DNA of 64,000 bases from Mycobacterium aquaticum (GCF_002086485.1 NZ_MVHF01000028.1:39458-103457); one strand, 5' to 3'; positions 45,533-54,633 are shown, counted from the first letter of the stretch. Numbers and translations: made by a program. The notes: generated from the sequence alone by a model not told the origin.

Positions 45533-47728
45533 CTACCGAAAACGCCGCAACCGCAGACTGTTGCTGACGACGAACACCGACGAGAACGCCATGGCGGCCC
45601 CGGCCAGCATCGGGTTGAGCAGCCCGGCCGCGGCCAGCGGCAGCGCTGCGACGTTGTACGCGAACGCCCAGAACAGGTTTCCCTTGATGGTCGCGAGCGT
45701 GCGCCGCGACAACCGGATGGCGTCGGGGGCAGCCCGCAGGTCACCGCGGACCAAGGTCAGATCACTGGCCTCGATCGCGACATCGGTGCCGGTCCCCATC
45801 GCCAGCCCCAGGTCGGCCTGTGCCAGTGCGGCGGCATCGTTGACCCCGTCGCCGACCATCGCGACCACGGCGCCGCCGCTCTGCAGCCGCTTGATCACGT
45901 CGACCTTGTCCTGCGGCAGTACCTCGGCGTACACGTCGTCGATGCCGACCTGATCGGCGATGGCGCGGGCCGCGGCCTGGTTGTCTCCGGTCAGCATGAT
46001 CGGAGTCAGGCCGAGGGCGCGCAGTTGGGCGATGGCTTCCGCCGAGGTGGGCTTGACGGCGTCGGCCACCACGAGCACCGCCCTGGCCTCACCGTCCCAT
46101 CCCACCGCGACTGCGGTCCGCCCTTGCGCCTCGGCATCGCGCACGGCCGCGTCCAGCGAGTCCGGCAGCGGCAGCGCCCAATCGGCCAAGAGCCGGCGCC
46201 GGCCGACCACGACGGCGTGGCCGTCGACGACACCTTGCACACCGAGCCCGGCGACGTTGCCGAAATTCTCCACCGCGGGAAGATCACCGACCTTGTCGCG
46301 CGCGCCCGCCGCGATGGCCTTGGCGATCGGGTGCTCCGACGCGTTTTCCAGGGCACCGGCCAGTCGCAGCGCCTCGGCGTCGTCCACGCCGGCCGCGGTG
46401 ATGACGTCCAGCAGCGTCATCGTGCCTGTGGTGACGGTCCCGGTCTTGTCGAGCACGATGGTGTCGACCTTGCGGGTGGACTCCAGCACCTCGGGTCCCT
46501 TGATGAGGATGCCCAGCTGGGCTCCGCGCCCGGTACCGACCAGCAGTGCGGTCGGGGTCGCCAGACCGAGCGCGCAGGGGCAGGCGATGATCAACACGGC
46601 AACGGCTGCGGTGAACGCCGCGGCCACCGAGCCGCCGATACCGATCCAGAAGCCGAGTGTGGCCACCGCCAGTGCGATGACGATCGGCACGAAGATGCCC
46701 GAGATCCGGTCGGCCAGGCGTTGCGCCTGTGCCTTACCGTTCTGCGCGTCCTCGACCAACCGCGCCATCTGCGCCAACTGGGTGTCGGAGCCGATCCGGT
46801 TGGCGCGCACCACAAGTCGCCCACCCACGTTGACGGTGGCACCCACCACCTGATCGCCCGGGCCGACCTCGACCGGCACCGACTCGCCGGTGAGCATGGA
46901 CGCGTCGACGGCCGACGAGCCCTCTACCACCACACCGTCGGTGGCGATCTTCTCCCCCGGCCGAACCACGAATTCGTCGTCCACCCTCAGGTCGTCGATC
47001 GGAATCCGTTGTTCGACACCGTTTCTGCGTACCTCGACATCCTTGGCACCCAACTCGAGCAGCGCCCGCAGGGCAGCCCCCGCGCGCCTCTTGGACCTGG
47101 CCTCGAAGTAGCGTCCGGCCAGGATGAACGTGGTGACGCCGGCAGCCACCTCGAGATAGATGTTCCCCGTGCCGTCGGTGCGCGAGATGGTCAGCTCGAA
47201 CGGGTGCGTCATTCCCGCCACACCGGCGGTGCCGAAGAACAGGGCGTAGAGCGACCACCCGAACGCGGCGAGGGTGCCCATCGAGATGAGCGTGTCCATG
47301 GTGGCCGTGCCGTGCCGCAGGTTGGTCCATGCGGCACGGTGAAACGGCCAGGCACCCCACACCACGACCGGCGCAGCCAGGGTCAGCGACAGCCACTGCC
47401 AGTTGGTGAATTGCAGTGCAGGCACCATCGCCATCGCGATGACCGGGACGGCCAGCACGACCGAGACGATCAGCCGGGTCCGCAGCGACGACATCGGATC
47501 ATCCTGAACCACAACAGTTTCCGGCTCGGGCGTCGGCACATGTGCGGTGTACCCGGCGTCCTCGACAACTTTGATAAGCGTGTCGACGGGAACGTCGCCG
47601 TCGACGTGGGCCTTTTCGGTCGCGTAGTTCACTGTGGCGGTGACGCCGTCGAGGTTGTTCAGCTTCTTCTCGATGCGTGCGGCACACGACGCGCAGGTCA
47701 TGCCGCCGATCTGCAGTTCCACGCTCAT
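45533..47728 (-). CDS. Copper-translocating P1B-type ATPase
   Basis: 731 residues. A single N-terminal HMA domain with GMTCASC at residues 9-15. Eight membrane helices are expected; helix 6 carries CPC (383-385) in IIACPCALGLATP, the mark of Cu(I) exporters. Asp427 in VLDKTGTVTTGT is phosphorylated, and MVGDGVNDAAAL completes the P-domain. It pumps Cu(I) (or Ag(I)) out of the cytosol. It is the last of three same-strand genes (HMA chaperone, secreted protein, ATPase) with gaps of 4 and 7 bases. CtpV is the closest M. tuberculosis analogue by context, but identity is not proven. Confidence 0.93.
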   Translation of the reverse strand: MSVELQIGGMTCASCAARIEKKLNNLDGVTATVNYATEKAHVDGDVPVDTLIKVVEDAGYTAHVPTPEPETVVVQDDPMSSLRTRLIVSVVLAVPVIAMAMVPALQFTNWQWLSLTLAAPVVVWGAWPFHRAAWTNLRHGTATMDTLISMGTLAAFGWSLYALFFGTAGVAGMTHPFELTISRTDGTGNIYLEVAAGVTTFILAGRYFEARSKRRAGAALRALLELGAKDVEVRRNGVEQRIPIDDLRVDDEFVVRPGEKIATDGVVVEGSSAVDASMLTGESVPVEVGPGDQVVGATVNVGGRLVVRANRIGSDTQLAQMARLVEDAQNGKAQAQRLADRISGIFVPIVIALAVATLGFWIGIGGSVAAAFTAAVAVLIIACPCALGLATPTALLVGTGRGAQLGILIKGPEVLESTRKVDTIVLDKTGTVTTGTMTLLDVITAAGVDDAEALRLAGALENASEHPIAKAIAAGARDKVGDLPAVENFGNVAGLGVQGVVDGHAVVVGRRRLLADWALPLPDSLDAAVRDAEAQGRTAVAVGWDGEARAVLVVADAVKPTSAEAIAQLRALGLTPIMLTGDNQAAARAIADQVGIDDVYAEVLPQDKVDVIKRLQSGGAVVAMVGDGVNDAAALAQADLGLAMGTGTDVAIEASDLTLVRGDLRAAPDAIRLSRRTLATIKGNLFWAFAYNVAALPLAAAGLLNPMLAGAAMAFSSVFVVSNSLRLRRFR

Positions 47729-47735
47729 CTCCTCA

Positions 47736-48590
47736 TCAGTGCTGGTGCTCGCGCGGCACGGTCACGGTGAACTCGGCGGTGTGCACCTTGTCTTGATGCT
47801 TGAAGTCCAGATACAACCGATAGGACCCCGCACTGGGAAACGCGGTGTGGAACCGGATCTCGGGTCCCGCGGGTGTGATCCCGTCGCCGGGTTCGCCCAT
47901 CGGATGCACGTGCAGGTACGCGAGATCCTCGGCGCGCAGCGCGACCAGGTGCCCGTAGGCACCGAGATACGGCTGCAGGTCACTGACGGGCGCACCGTCC
48001 TGGGTGACCGAGAGCACCAGTTCCGAGGCCGCTCCGGCCGTCGGCTCACCCGAGAGCGTGACGGTGTAGCCGTCGACGGTCGCGGTGGTCGAAGCCGGCG
48101 GCAACGGTTGTGGGTCGTAGCGGCCGGCGACGTGCAGGTCCGCACTCAGCGTCACAGGTTGCCCACCGGCGGGAACGAAGTCGGCGAACACCTGGTACAC
48201 ACCGGCGTTGCTCAGGTTCAACGGAACGCTCCAGGTGCCTGAGCTGTCACGCACCGGGTGCACGTGCTGGTAACCGGTGAAGTCGCGACGCACGACGATG
48301 AGATGGAGTTCTTTGTCGTGGCTGACGGTGTAGTCGGTCACCGGTGCACCGGACGGGTCCCTGATCAGGAACCGCAGCGGCACCGCAGGACCCGCCGCGG
48401 CCAGCGATTGCTCCAGTTGCAGGGTGTAGCGGTTCTGACCGGACGGAGCGTCGGATTCCGCAGGTTCGGCATGTTCGGCATGACCTGCGGGTGCGCCGAC
48501 CGGACCGAAGGCGGCGCCGATCCCGAACGCAGCGGCGAACACCACCGCGAGCGCGGCGGCGAATGCGGCGATCTTCGTGGCGGCGCTCAT
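47736..48590 (-). CDS. Exported copper-associated protein with His-x-His motifs
   Basis: 284 residues: an N-terminal membrane segment (KIAAFAAALAVVFAAAFGIGAAF) leads to a His/Glu linker (GHAEHAEPAE). Two similar beta-sandwich halves follow. The first has LHLIVVRRDFTGYQHVHPV, the second GHLVALRAEDLAYLHVHPMGEP; both HxHP loops suit Cu binding. The C-terminus is VPREHQH. It is likely a periplasmic copper binder or sensor feeding the ATPase. It lies between the HMA chaperone and the ATPase in one operon. Confidence 0.83.
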   Translation of the reverse strand: MSAATKIAAFAAALAVVFAAAFGIGAAFGPVGAPAGHAEHAEPAESDAPSGQNRYTLQLEQSLAAAGPAVPLRFLIRDPSGAPVTDYTVSHDKELHLIVVRRDFTGYQHVHPVRDSSGTWSVPLNLSNAGVYQVFADFVPAGGQPVTLSADLHVAGRYDPQPLPPASTTATVDGYTVTLSGEPTAGAASELVLSVTQDGAPVSDLQPYLGAYGHLVALRAEDLAYLHVHPMGEPGDGITPAGPEIRFHTAFPSAGSYRLYLDFKHQDKVHTAEFTVTVPREHQH

Positions 48591-48594
48591 CGCG

Positions 48595-48801
48595 TCAGCT
48601 CGCCACCTGATAGCCCGCCTCGGCGACGGCGGCGTCGATGGCGCCCGCGTCGACATGTGCGTCGCTCTCGATCGTGACCCGGCCGGTCGCCAGGTCGACA
48701 TCCACGCCGGTGACCCCGGGAATGCCGCCAACCTCTTCACGCACGGAGGAGGCGCAGTGTCCGCAGGTCATGCCGGTGACGGTGATGGTCTGAATGCTCA
48801 T
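48595..48801 (-). CDS. HMA-domain copper chaperone, CopZ-like
   Basis: 68-residue ferredoxin-like HMA protein. The metal loop GMTCGHCASSVREEV has the C-x2-C site with His between the cysteines, which is common in CopZ-type proteins of actinobacteria. Complete domain VTGVDVDLATGRVTIES..GYQVAS. It delivers Cu(I) to the HMA domain of the ATPase. First gene of the operon, downstream of the CsoR-like operator. Stop-to-start gap to the next gene is 4 bases. Confidence 0.92.
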   Translation of the reverse strand: MSIQTITVTGMTCGHCASSVREEVGGIPGVTGVDVDLATGRVTIESDAHVDAGAIDAAVAEAGYQVAS

Positions 48802-48811
48802 GACTCATACT

Positions 48812-48828
48812 ATACCCCCCTAGGGTAT
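48812..48828. promoter_or_regulatory. CsoR-like copper operator in divergent promoter
   Basis: ATACCC (48812-48817) and GGGTAT (48823-48828) form an inverted repeat with a 5-base centre CCCTA. A GC-rich centre with TA flanks is the pattern of CsoR/RcnR-family operators. It lies 10-11 bases from the starts of both divergent genes. No csoR gene is in the window, so a distant repressor or the adjacent regulator would bind. Confidence 0.6.
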
Positions 48829-48837
48829 GAAAGTGGG

Positions 48838-49563
48838 ATGTTCGTGCACCATGAAGTGGTGGATCCAACACCGGCCGGCTACCGCGCCCTGGTCGTCGAC
48901 GACGAGACCGCCCTGGCCGGCGTTGTCGCCAGCTACCTCGAGCGTGAGCAGTTCGAGGTCACCATCGCCCATAGTGGGCCCGACGCTCTTGCGCTCGCCC
49001 GTGAGGTCGACCCCGACGTCGTGGTTCTCGACCTGGGCCTGCCGGGGATCGACGGCATCGAGGTGTGCCGTCGGCTGCGCACCTTTTCCGACGCCTACGT
49101 GGTGATGCTGACCGCCCGCGACACCGAGCTCGACACCATCGTCGGGCTGTCCGTCGGCGCCGACGACTACCTGACCAAGCCGTTCAGCCCGCGCGAGCTG
49201 GTCGCCCGGATACGCGCGATGCTGCGCCGGCCACGCAACACCGCTGCGACCGCCGAGAACGATCGGGTGTTCGGACCACTGCGCATCGACGTCGCGGGAC
49301 GCCAGGTGTCGATCGCCGACGAGCCGATCGTGCTGACCCGCACCGAGTTCGACGTGCTGGCCGCACTCTCGGCACACCCCGGCGTGGTCTTGAGCAGGCG
49401 CCAGTTGCTCGAAACCGTCTGGGAACCGGGCTATGTCGGTAGCGAACACCTCGTCGACGTCCATATCGGTCACCTACGGCGCAAACTCGGCGACGACCCG
49501 GCCGATCCGCGGTACGTGATGACGGTCCGCGGCGTCGGATATCGGATGGGCACCGGCCGATGA
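48838..49563 (+). CDS. OmpR-family response regulator of copper locus
   Basis: 241 residues from ATG 48838. The receiver has ALVVDDETALAG, phospho-acceptor Asp in DVVVLDLGLPGIDG and Lys in DDYLTKPFSPRELVAR; the winged helix has LTRTEFDVLAALSAHPGVVLSRRQLLETVWEPG and ends VRGVGYRMGTGR. It is divergent from the copper chaperone across a 36-base gap with a CsoR-like site. Probably a copper- or envelope-sensing regulator like CopR/CusR. It overlaps the kinase by four bases. Confidence 0.92.
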   Translation: MFVHHEVVDPTPAGYRALVVDDETALAGVVASYLEREQFEVTIAHSGPDALALAREVDPDVVVLDLGLPGIDGIEVCRRLRTFSDAYVVMLTARDTELDTIVGLSVGADDYLTKPFSPRELVARIRAMLRRPRNTAATAENDRVFGPLRIDVAGRQVSIADEPIVLTRTEFDVLAALSAHPGVVLSRRQLLETVWEPGYVGSEHLVDVHIGHLRRKLGDDPADPRYVMTVRGVGYRMGTGR

Positions 49564-50684
49564 GCCGCCAGCGCTCCGGGCTCGGCGCCCGACTGCTGTT
49601 CGCGCAGGCCCTGGTGCTGGCTGCGGCAGCAGGCACCACCGGAGTGGTCGCCGCGGTCGTGGGGCCGCCGTTGTTCCGCGAACATCTGCACCGAGCCGGG
49701 GTTTCCGGTGATTCGGCCCAGCAGATGCACGCCGAGCAGGCGTACGTGTACGCGACCGTCATCTCGGTCGGCGTCGCGGTGTGCGTGGCGGCCCTGGCCG
49801 CCCTGGTGGTCACCTGGTACGTCAGCCGACGACTGCAGCGCTCGGTCACCGACGTCGCCACCGCAGCCTCCGCGATCGCCGACGGCCGCTACGACTCGCG
49901 GGTTCCGCCGGCGCATCTGGGCGACGAATTCGACGCCCTGGCACAGTCTTTCAACGAGATGGCGGGCCGGCTGCAGGCGGTCGACACCGGCCGCCGCCGG
50001 CTGTTCGGCGACCTCGCGCATGAGATCCGCACTCCCGTATCGGTTTTGGAGGCCTACATCGAAGCCGTCGAGGACGGTGTGCGCACGCTCGACGCCGAGA
50101 CGGTGGCCGTGCTGCGGCAGCAGACCCGGCGGCTCGTACGGTTTTCCGACGACGCCGCCGCGCTCGCGCAAGCCGAGGAGGGCCAGGCCATCATCGAACC
50201 CGGCCCGGTGTCGGTGGCGGAACTGGTGGCGGCCGCGGTGGCCGCTGCCGCCGACCGGTTCGACACCAAGGGCGTCACCCTGCACACCGCCGTCGACCCA
50301 GGTCTGCCGCAACTGTGGGCGGATCCGGACCGACTCGGCCAGGTGCTCGGCAACCTGCTCGACAACGCCCTGCGGCACACCCCGCTGGGCGGCCGCGTCG
50401 AAATCGCCGCGACGACAACAGGTCCCACAAACCCGATGATGCTCCTCACGTCCGCGGTCACCCTCACAGTGACCGACACGGGCGATGGCATCGCCGCCGA
50501 GCACCTTGCGCATGTCTTCGAACGCTTCTACCGCGCCGACACGGCCCGCGACCGCGATCGCGGTGGCTCCGGCATCGGCCTGTCCATCGCCAAGGCCTTC
50601 GTCGAAGCCCACCACGGTCGCATCAGCGTCGCCAGCAGTTCCGGTGCCGGTACCACGTTCACCATCACCCTGCCCGCGAGATGA
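49560..50684 (+). CDS. Sensor histidine kinase of copper locus
   Basis: 374 residues. Two membrane helices (about 12-36 and 64-86) with a short sensor loop of about 27 residues that includes HRAGVSGDSAQQMHAEQ (His/Met residues could bind metal). HAMP linker, HisKA RLFGDLAHEIRTPVSVLEAYIE, N-box NLLDNALRHTPLGG and the DTGDGI and GGSGIGLSIAKAFVEAHHG boxes. Partner of the regulator it overlaps. A CusS-like copper sensor is the likely reading. Confidence 0.9.
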   Translation: MSRQRSGLGARLLFAQALVLAAAAGTTGVVAAVVGPPLFREHLHRAGVSGDSAQQMHAEQAYVYATVISVGVAVCVAALAALVVTWYVSRRLQRSVTDVATAASAIADGRYDSRVPPAHLGDEFDALAQSFNEMAGRLQAVDTGRRRLFGDLAHEIRTPVSVLEAYIEAVEDGVRTLDAETVAVLRQQTRRLVRFSDDAAALAQAEEGQAIIEPGPVSVAELVAAAVAAAADRFDTKGVTLHTAVDPGLPQLWADPDRLGQVLGNLLDNALRHTPLGGRVEIAATTTGPTNPMMLLTSAVTLTVTDTGDGIAAEHLAHVFERFYRADTARDRDRGGSGIGLSIAKAFVEAHHGRISVASSSGAGTTFTITLPAR

Positions 50685-50687
50685 CCG

Positions 50688-51344
50688 TCAGAGCGTGCCG
50701 AGGATGGCGCGCATCGTGTCGATCTCCTGCTGCTGCGTGGTCACGATGGCATGCGACATCTTGACCGCGTCCGGGTACTGACCGTCTTTGATTTCGTTCT
50801 GCGCCATGGTGATCGCCCCTTCGTGGTGGGCGATCATCTGGGTCAGGTACAGCTTGGCGGCCTCGACACCCTGGGCATTGCGCAGCGCGGTCATGTCGGC
50901 GTCGGACATCATGCCCTGCATGGCGGGCATTCCGGGCATCCCGGACATGCCGGGCATACCGCCGTGACCCATGTCGGTCGACGACATCGGCGGCATCGCA
51001 GGGTTGCCCCATGCGGTGAGCCAACCCTGCATCTGCTGGATCTCGGGCGCCTGCGCGGCCTTGATCTGAGTCGCCAGGTCGGTGACGCGCTTGTCGATGC
51101 CCTGCTTGGCGAGCAGCATGTCGCTCATCTCGACGGCCTGCTGGTGATGCGGAATCATGTGCTGGGCGAACATGACATCGGCAGCGTTGTGCGCCTCTGC
51201 GGCCGCCGAGGCGCTTGTCGTCGGGCTCGCGCTCGTCGTCGGACTGCTGCTCGCCGGAGCGCTCGAAGAATTGGTACAGCCTGCCGCGATCGCAACGGTG
51301 GCGAGCGCGGCGGCCCCTATCGCCATGGTTCGTTTCATGTCCAC
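50688..51344 (-). CDS. DUF305 copper-associated lipoprotein
   Basis: 218 residues. Lipobox AAGC in VAIAAGCTNSS, Ser/Thr-rich linker, then two DUF305 halves with DVMFAQHMIPHHQQAVEMSDM and YLTQMIAHHEGAITMAQNEI. Between them is a Met/Gly/His-rich region, GHGGMPGMSGMPGMPAMQG. DUF305 ferritin-like proteins often occur with copper resistance genes and can bind Cu via His and Met. It is convergent with the kinase (3-base gap). Third exported copper-related part of the locus. Confidence 0.88.
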   Translation of the reverse strand: MDMKRTMAIGAAALATVAIAAGCTNSSSAPASSSPTTSASPTTSASAAAEAHNAADVMFAQHMIPHHQQAVEMSDMLLAKQGIDKRVTDLATQIKAAQAPEIQQMQGWLTAWGNPAMPPMSSTDMGHGGMPGMSGMPGMPAMQGMMSDADMTALRNAQGVEAAKLYLTQMIAHHEGAITMAQNEIKDGQYPDAVKMSHAIVTTQQQEIDTMRAILGTL

Positions 51345-51418
51345 AACTCGAGCCTGCCCGGGATGGATATGGCCGGCCTAGTCGTTCTGTGAAGATTCGA
51401 TAAAGCGCGTCCGCGCCG

Positions 51419-52516
51419 TCAAGCAGGCCGCGCGCGGAACAGTTTCACCTCACCCTTGATGCCCTTGAGGCGCCGCGCCCCGGCGAATGACCAGCTGAAC
51501 CGCTCGCTCTCGCCGATCGCCTCGCGCGTCGATTCAGCCACCAGCACGCTGCCCGGCCGTGCCGCGCCGGTGACCCGGCTGGCCAGGTTCACCGGACTGC
51601 CGAACCAGTCACCGGCCCGGCTCACCGCCAGCCCGGTGGCCAGCCCCACCCGCAGCCGCGGGAAATCCTCGTCGGTCTCGGTGGCCGCCACCAGCGCCAG
51701 CGCCGCGTCGAGCAGGGCGGCCGCGTCGGGGCTCACCAACATGACCGCATCGCCGATGGTCTTGATCAGCCGCACCGGCCCCACCGCGACATCGCGTGCG
51801 GCGTCGGCGAGCCGGTTGGCCAACCGCTCCAGGTCCTCGGGAGGCACGACCTCGCCCAACCGCGTGAAACCCACCAGATCGGCGAAGGCCACGCTGACCA
51901 ACCGGGCACCGGGCAGCGGCACCCCCTCGGCACGTTCGGAGGCGTTGACCGCCTCGGTCTCCAGCGCATGGCGCAGCTGGACGAACAGCATGTCCTGGAT
52001 CATCGGCCCGATCAGCGGCGCCACCGCGGCCACCAACTGCTCGGAGGCCTGCGCGATCTGCAGCTCGGTCGCGCCAGGGGTCAGCACCGCCGCCAACGCC
52101 GCGTAGCGCATCACCTCGGCGGCCCGGCCCAGGCCCTCGGCAAGCACCCGGGTGATCAGCACGACCTGGTCGGGCTCCACGCCGAGCTCGATGAAACGCT
52201 GGGCAAGAGCCACGACATCGGCGTCGGCCCGCGGCAGCACCACGGCATCGGGGTCGTCGACCGACTGCAGGCCCATGGCCCGCTGCAGACGCTGCAGCAG
52301 CTCGAGATCGATACCGACCTGCTCGCTGATCTCCCGCGCGGACACGTACTGACCGTCGTCCCCGAGGATGCGGCGCGGAGCCAGCAGTGCCGGAGCGATC
52401 TCGTGGCGGATCTGCTCGACGGTGATCCCCCGACCCAGCAGCCACGGGATCAGCTCGGCACGTTCGGCGCGGGCGTCGCCTTCCAGACCATCGAGCAAAT
52501 CGTCGTCTGACACCAC
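51419..52516 (-). CDS. Class III adenylyl cyclase, Rv1264-like
   Basis: 365 residues. The N-terminal half (about 1-190) matches, from memory, the pH-sensing autoinhibitory domain of M. tuberculosis Rv1264: DGQYVSAREISEQVGIDLELLQRLQRAMGL, RFIELGVEPDQVVLITRVLAEGL and LIGPMIQDMLFVQLRHALETEAVNA. The catalytic domain starts VSVAFADLVGFTRLGEVVPP with the first metal Asp; LIKTIGDAVMLVSPD holds the second. VGLATGLAVSRAGDWFGSPVNLASRVTGAARPG closes the site. It converts ATP to cAMP, with activation at acidic pH expected. The position near the Rv1272c-like gene fits M. tuberculosis order. Confidence 0.92.
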   Translation of the reverse strand: MVSDDDLLDGLEGDARAERAELIPWLLGRGITVEQIRHEIAPALLAPRRILGDDGQYVSAREISEQVGIDLELLQRLQRAMGLQSVDDPDAVVLPRADADVVALAQRFIELGVEPDQVVLITRVLAEGLGRAAEVMRYAALAAVLTPGATELQIAQASEQLVAAVAPLIGPMIQDMLFVQLRHALETEAVNASERAEGVPLPGARLVSVAFADLVGFTRLGEVVPPEDLERLANRLADAARDVAVGPVRLIKTIGDAVMLVSPDAAALLDAALALVAATETDEDFPRLRVGLATGLAVSRAGDWFGSPVNLASRVTGAARPGSVLVAESTREAIGESERFSWSFAGARRLKGIKGEVKLFRARPA

Positions 52517-52530
52517 GCCAAGGTAGCGCG

Positions 52531-53817
52531 TCAGGGGATGGCGCGGACCGCTCGCACCGCCGGGGCCGTCGACGCGGTCAGCAGCGTCGTCATGTCCTGT
52601 GGGTAACGGACGTCGACCAGCACCGAATCGGCGAATCGATAGGGCTTACCCGACAGCAGGCCGACGAACTGCTTACGCAACCGGGACATCTCGGCGCGCA
52701 CCGTCACCACGCGGGAGCCGTCACCGTAGAGATCCGCGGCCAGCTCCTGCGCTGAGCGGCCCTCCGGACGCGTGGCCAGCACCAGCAGGATCTCGGCGTG
52801 CCTGCTGGAGATCCCGCGGCGCCAGCTACCGAACTGCCCCACCATCTCCAGCGAGGGTTCACTGTCGCGCAGATCGAGGGTCACCCGTGCCGGCGCCGGG
52901 GCCGGTTCGGCGTCGGCGGCCACCCGGACCAGCCAGCCGCCCGGCAGCGACTCGACGTCGCACATACCGAGCGGCGGTATCCACACCCGGCCGGGCAGTC
53001 CTTCCTCCGGCAACAGCACCCGGTTGTGCAGCGGCAGGGAATCCACCGCGGCCACCCAGCCGTCGGTGTCGACGGCCAGCGCCGGGCTGCGCATCCGGGC
53101 CAGGATCGGCGCCGACACCGTGCGCAACCGGTTGAGGGTGCGCTCATGCACCTCACGCAGTTGCGACTCGGCCAGCCGGGCGACCAGGTCGACCAGTGCC
53201 ACCGTCGTGGGGTGCACGGTGGGCGCCGGGCCGGACACGTCGACGATCCCGATCACCTGGCCGGTACGCGGGTCGCGGATTGGCGCCCCGGCGCACGTCC
53301 ACGGGTGGTGGCTGCGCAGGAAATGCTCGGCCGAGAAGATCTGCACCGCGGAATGCGACACGAGCGCCGTGCCAATTCCATTGGTGCCCACCGCATTTTC
53401 GCTCCAGCATGCGCCCTCGATGAAGCCGAGGCGGTCGGCGAGTGCCAGCACCCGAGGTGAGCCCGACCGCCACAGCACACGGCCGCGGGCGTCGGCGATC
53501 ACCAGGATGTTGTCGCCCTCCTGGATCACCGATTCGAGACCACGCGTGACGTCACCGAGCACCCCGACCAGCCCGGACGACTGGCGCAGCAACTCCAAGC
53601 CGGTCTCGATGCGTGGCGGGTTGTGCTCCTCGGGATTGATTCCCTTGGCACGCAACCTGTTCCAGGAGTCCTCGATGATCGAGCGGGGCCGGGCCGGCGC
53701 CCGGTCCCCCGACATGGTGGCGTCGTATACCGCTGTCAGCAGCCGCGCGTAACGACGCGGGTCCTCACCGGGGGCGACCGCGGGCTCGGGTATCGACGAT
53801 CCGGACATCGCCTGCAA
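52531..53817 (-). CDS. GAF-domain activator of acetoin/butanediol genes (AcoR-like, no AAA+)
   Basis: 428 residues. The first half resembles AcoR-type activators: RPRSIIEDSWNRLRAKGINPEE, then a GAF-like domain with IADARGRVLWRSGS, GFIEGACWSENAVGTNGIGTAL and HHPWTCAGAPIRDPRTGQVIGIVDVSG. No AAA+ ATPase or Fis domain follows, as expected in a lineage without sigma-54. The end is a winged helix (SSRHAEILLVLATRPEGRSAQELAADLYGDGSRVVTVRAEMSRLRKQF). It is encoded 36 bases after the SDR gene, on the same strand, and may bind the half-site array at 55722-55803. Met4 is an alternative start. Confidence 0.82.
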   Translation of the reverse strand: MQAMSGSSIPEPAVAPGEDPRRYARLLTAVYDATMSGDRAPARPRSIIEDSWNRLRAKGINPEEHNPPRIETGLELLRQSSGLVGVLGDVTRGLESVIQEGDNILVIADARGRVLWRSGSPRVLALADRLGFIEGACWSENAVGTNGIGTALVSHSAVQIFSAEHFLRSHHPWTCAGAPIRDPRTGQVIGIVDVSGPAPTVHPTTVALVDLVARLAESQLREVHERTLNRLRTVSAPILARMRSPALAVDTDGWVAAVDSLPLHNRVLLPEEGLPGRVWIPPLGMCDVESLPGGWLVRVAADAEPAPAPARVTLDLRDSEPSLEMVGQFGSWRRGISSRHAEILLVLATRPEGRSAQELAADLYGDGSRVVTVRAEMSRLRKQFVGLLSGKPYRFADSVLVDVRYPQDMTTLLTASTAPAVRAVRAIP

Positions 53818-53853
53818 TTGTGCTCCCCGTCACATCAACGCGCTACGACGGCC

Positions 53854-54633
53854 CTACCGATAGACCAGTCCGCCGTCGATGAGGCCCGCCTGTCCGGTCA
53901 TGTAATCGGCGTCCGGCCCGGCCAGATACGCCACGAACCCGGCGACGTCCTCCGGAGTTTCCGGCCGCCCCAGAGCGATGCCGCCCGCGTACTTCTGGAA
54001 CGTCTCCCCCTCTGCCGCGCCGGTGAGCTCGGCGAACTTCTTGTCGATCTCGACCCACATGTCGGTGCCGACGATGCCGGGGCAGTATGCGTTCACCGTG
54101 ATCCCGGCCGACGCGTACTCCTTGGCGGCCGCTTGCGTCAGTCCGCGAACCGCGAACTTGGAAGCGCTGTACACGCCGAGCATCGCGAAGCCGTCGTGAC
54201 CGGCGATCGATGAGGCGTTGATGATCTTCCCCGGCCGGCCCAACTCGATGAACTTGGCCGCGGCGGCCTGGATGCCCCACAGCACACCGTCGACGTTGAT
54301 GGACCACACCCGCGCGACCTCGGCGGGTGTGACGTCGGCGATGGGGCCGACCAGCGCGATGCCTGCGTTGTTGACCATCACATCGAATCCGCCGAGCGCC
54401 GTGGCGGCGTGTTCCACCGCCGCATACACCGCGTCGCGGTCACTCACGTCGGCGACGAATGTCGTTGCCTTGGTCCCGATTTCAGTCACCTCGTCAGCCA
54501 CCGCGCTGACGCCGTCCGGCACCACGTCGACCAATGCGATGTCGGCGCCTTCGCGCGCGAGCCGCAGCGCGATGCCCCGCCCGATACCGCGTCCCGCTCC
54601 GGTGACCAGCGCCACCTTGCCCTGCAATGTCAT
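53854..54633 (-). CDS. SDR oxidoreductase, acetoin/diacetyl reductase type
   Basis: 259-residue classical short-chain dehydrogenase. NAD(P)-binding TGAGRGIGRGIALRL, NNAG in VMVNNAGIAL, catalytic Ser in NASSIAGHDG, and YSASK in GVYSASKFAVRGL. C-terminal GIVGTDMWVEIDKKF resembles meso-2,3-butanediol/acetoin reductases. With the zinc dehydrogenase next to it (4-base overlap) it would interconvert butanediol, acetoin and diacetyl. Cytosolic. Confidence 0.88.
   Translation of the reverse strand: MTLQGKVALVTGAGRGIGRGIALRLAREGADIALVDVVPDGVSAVADEVTEIGTKATTFVADVSDRDAVYAAVEHAATALGGFDVMVNNAGIALVGPIADVTPAEVARVWSINVDGVLWGIQAAAAKFIELGRPGKIINASSIAGHDGFAMLGVYSASKFAVRGLTQAAAKEYASAGITVNAYCPGIVGTDMWVEIDKKFAELTGAAEGETFQKYAGGIALGRPETPEDVAGFVAYLAGPDADYMTGQAGLIDGGLVYR

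Noticed and set aside
46025..47770. 581-residue plus-strand ORF opposite the copper ATPase
   Set aside because: No domain, and the reverse strand has CPC, DKTGT and GDGVND motifs.
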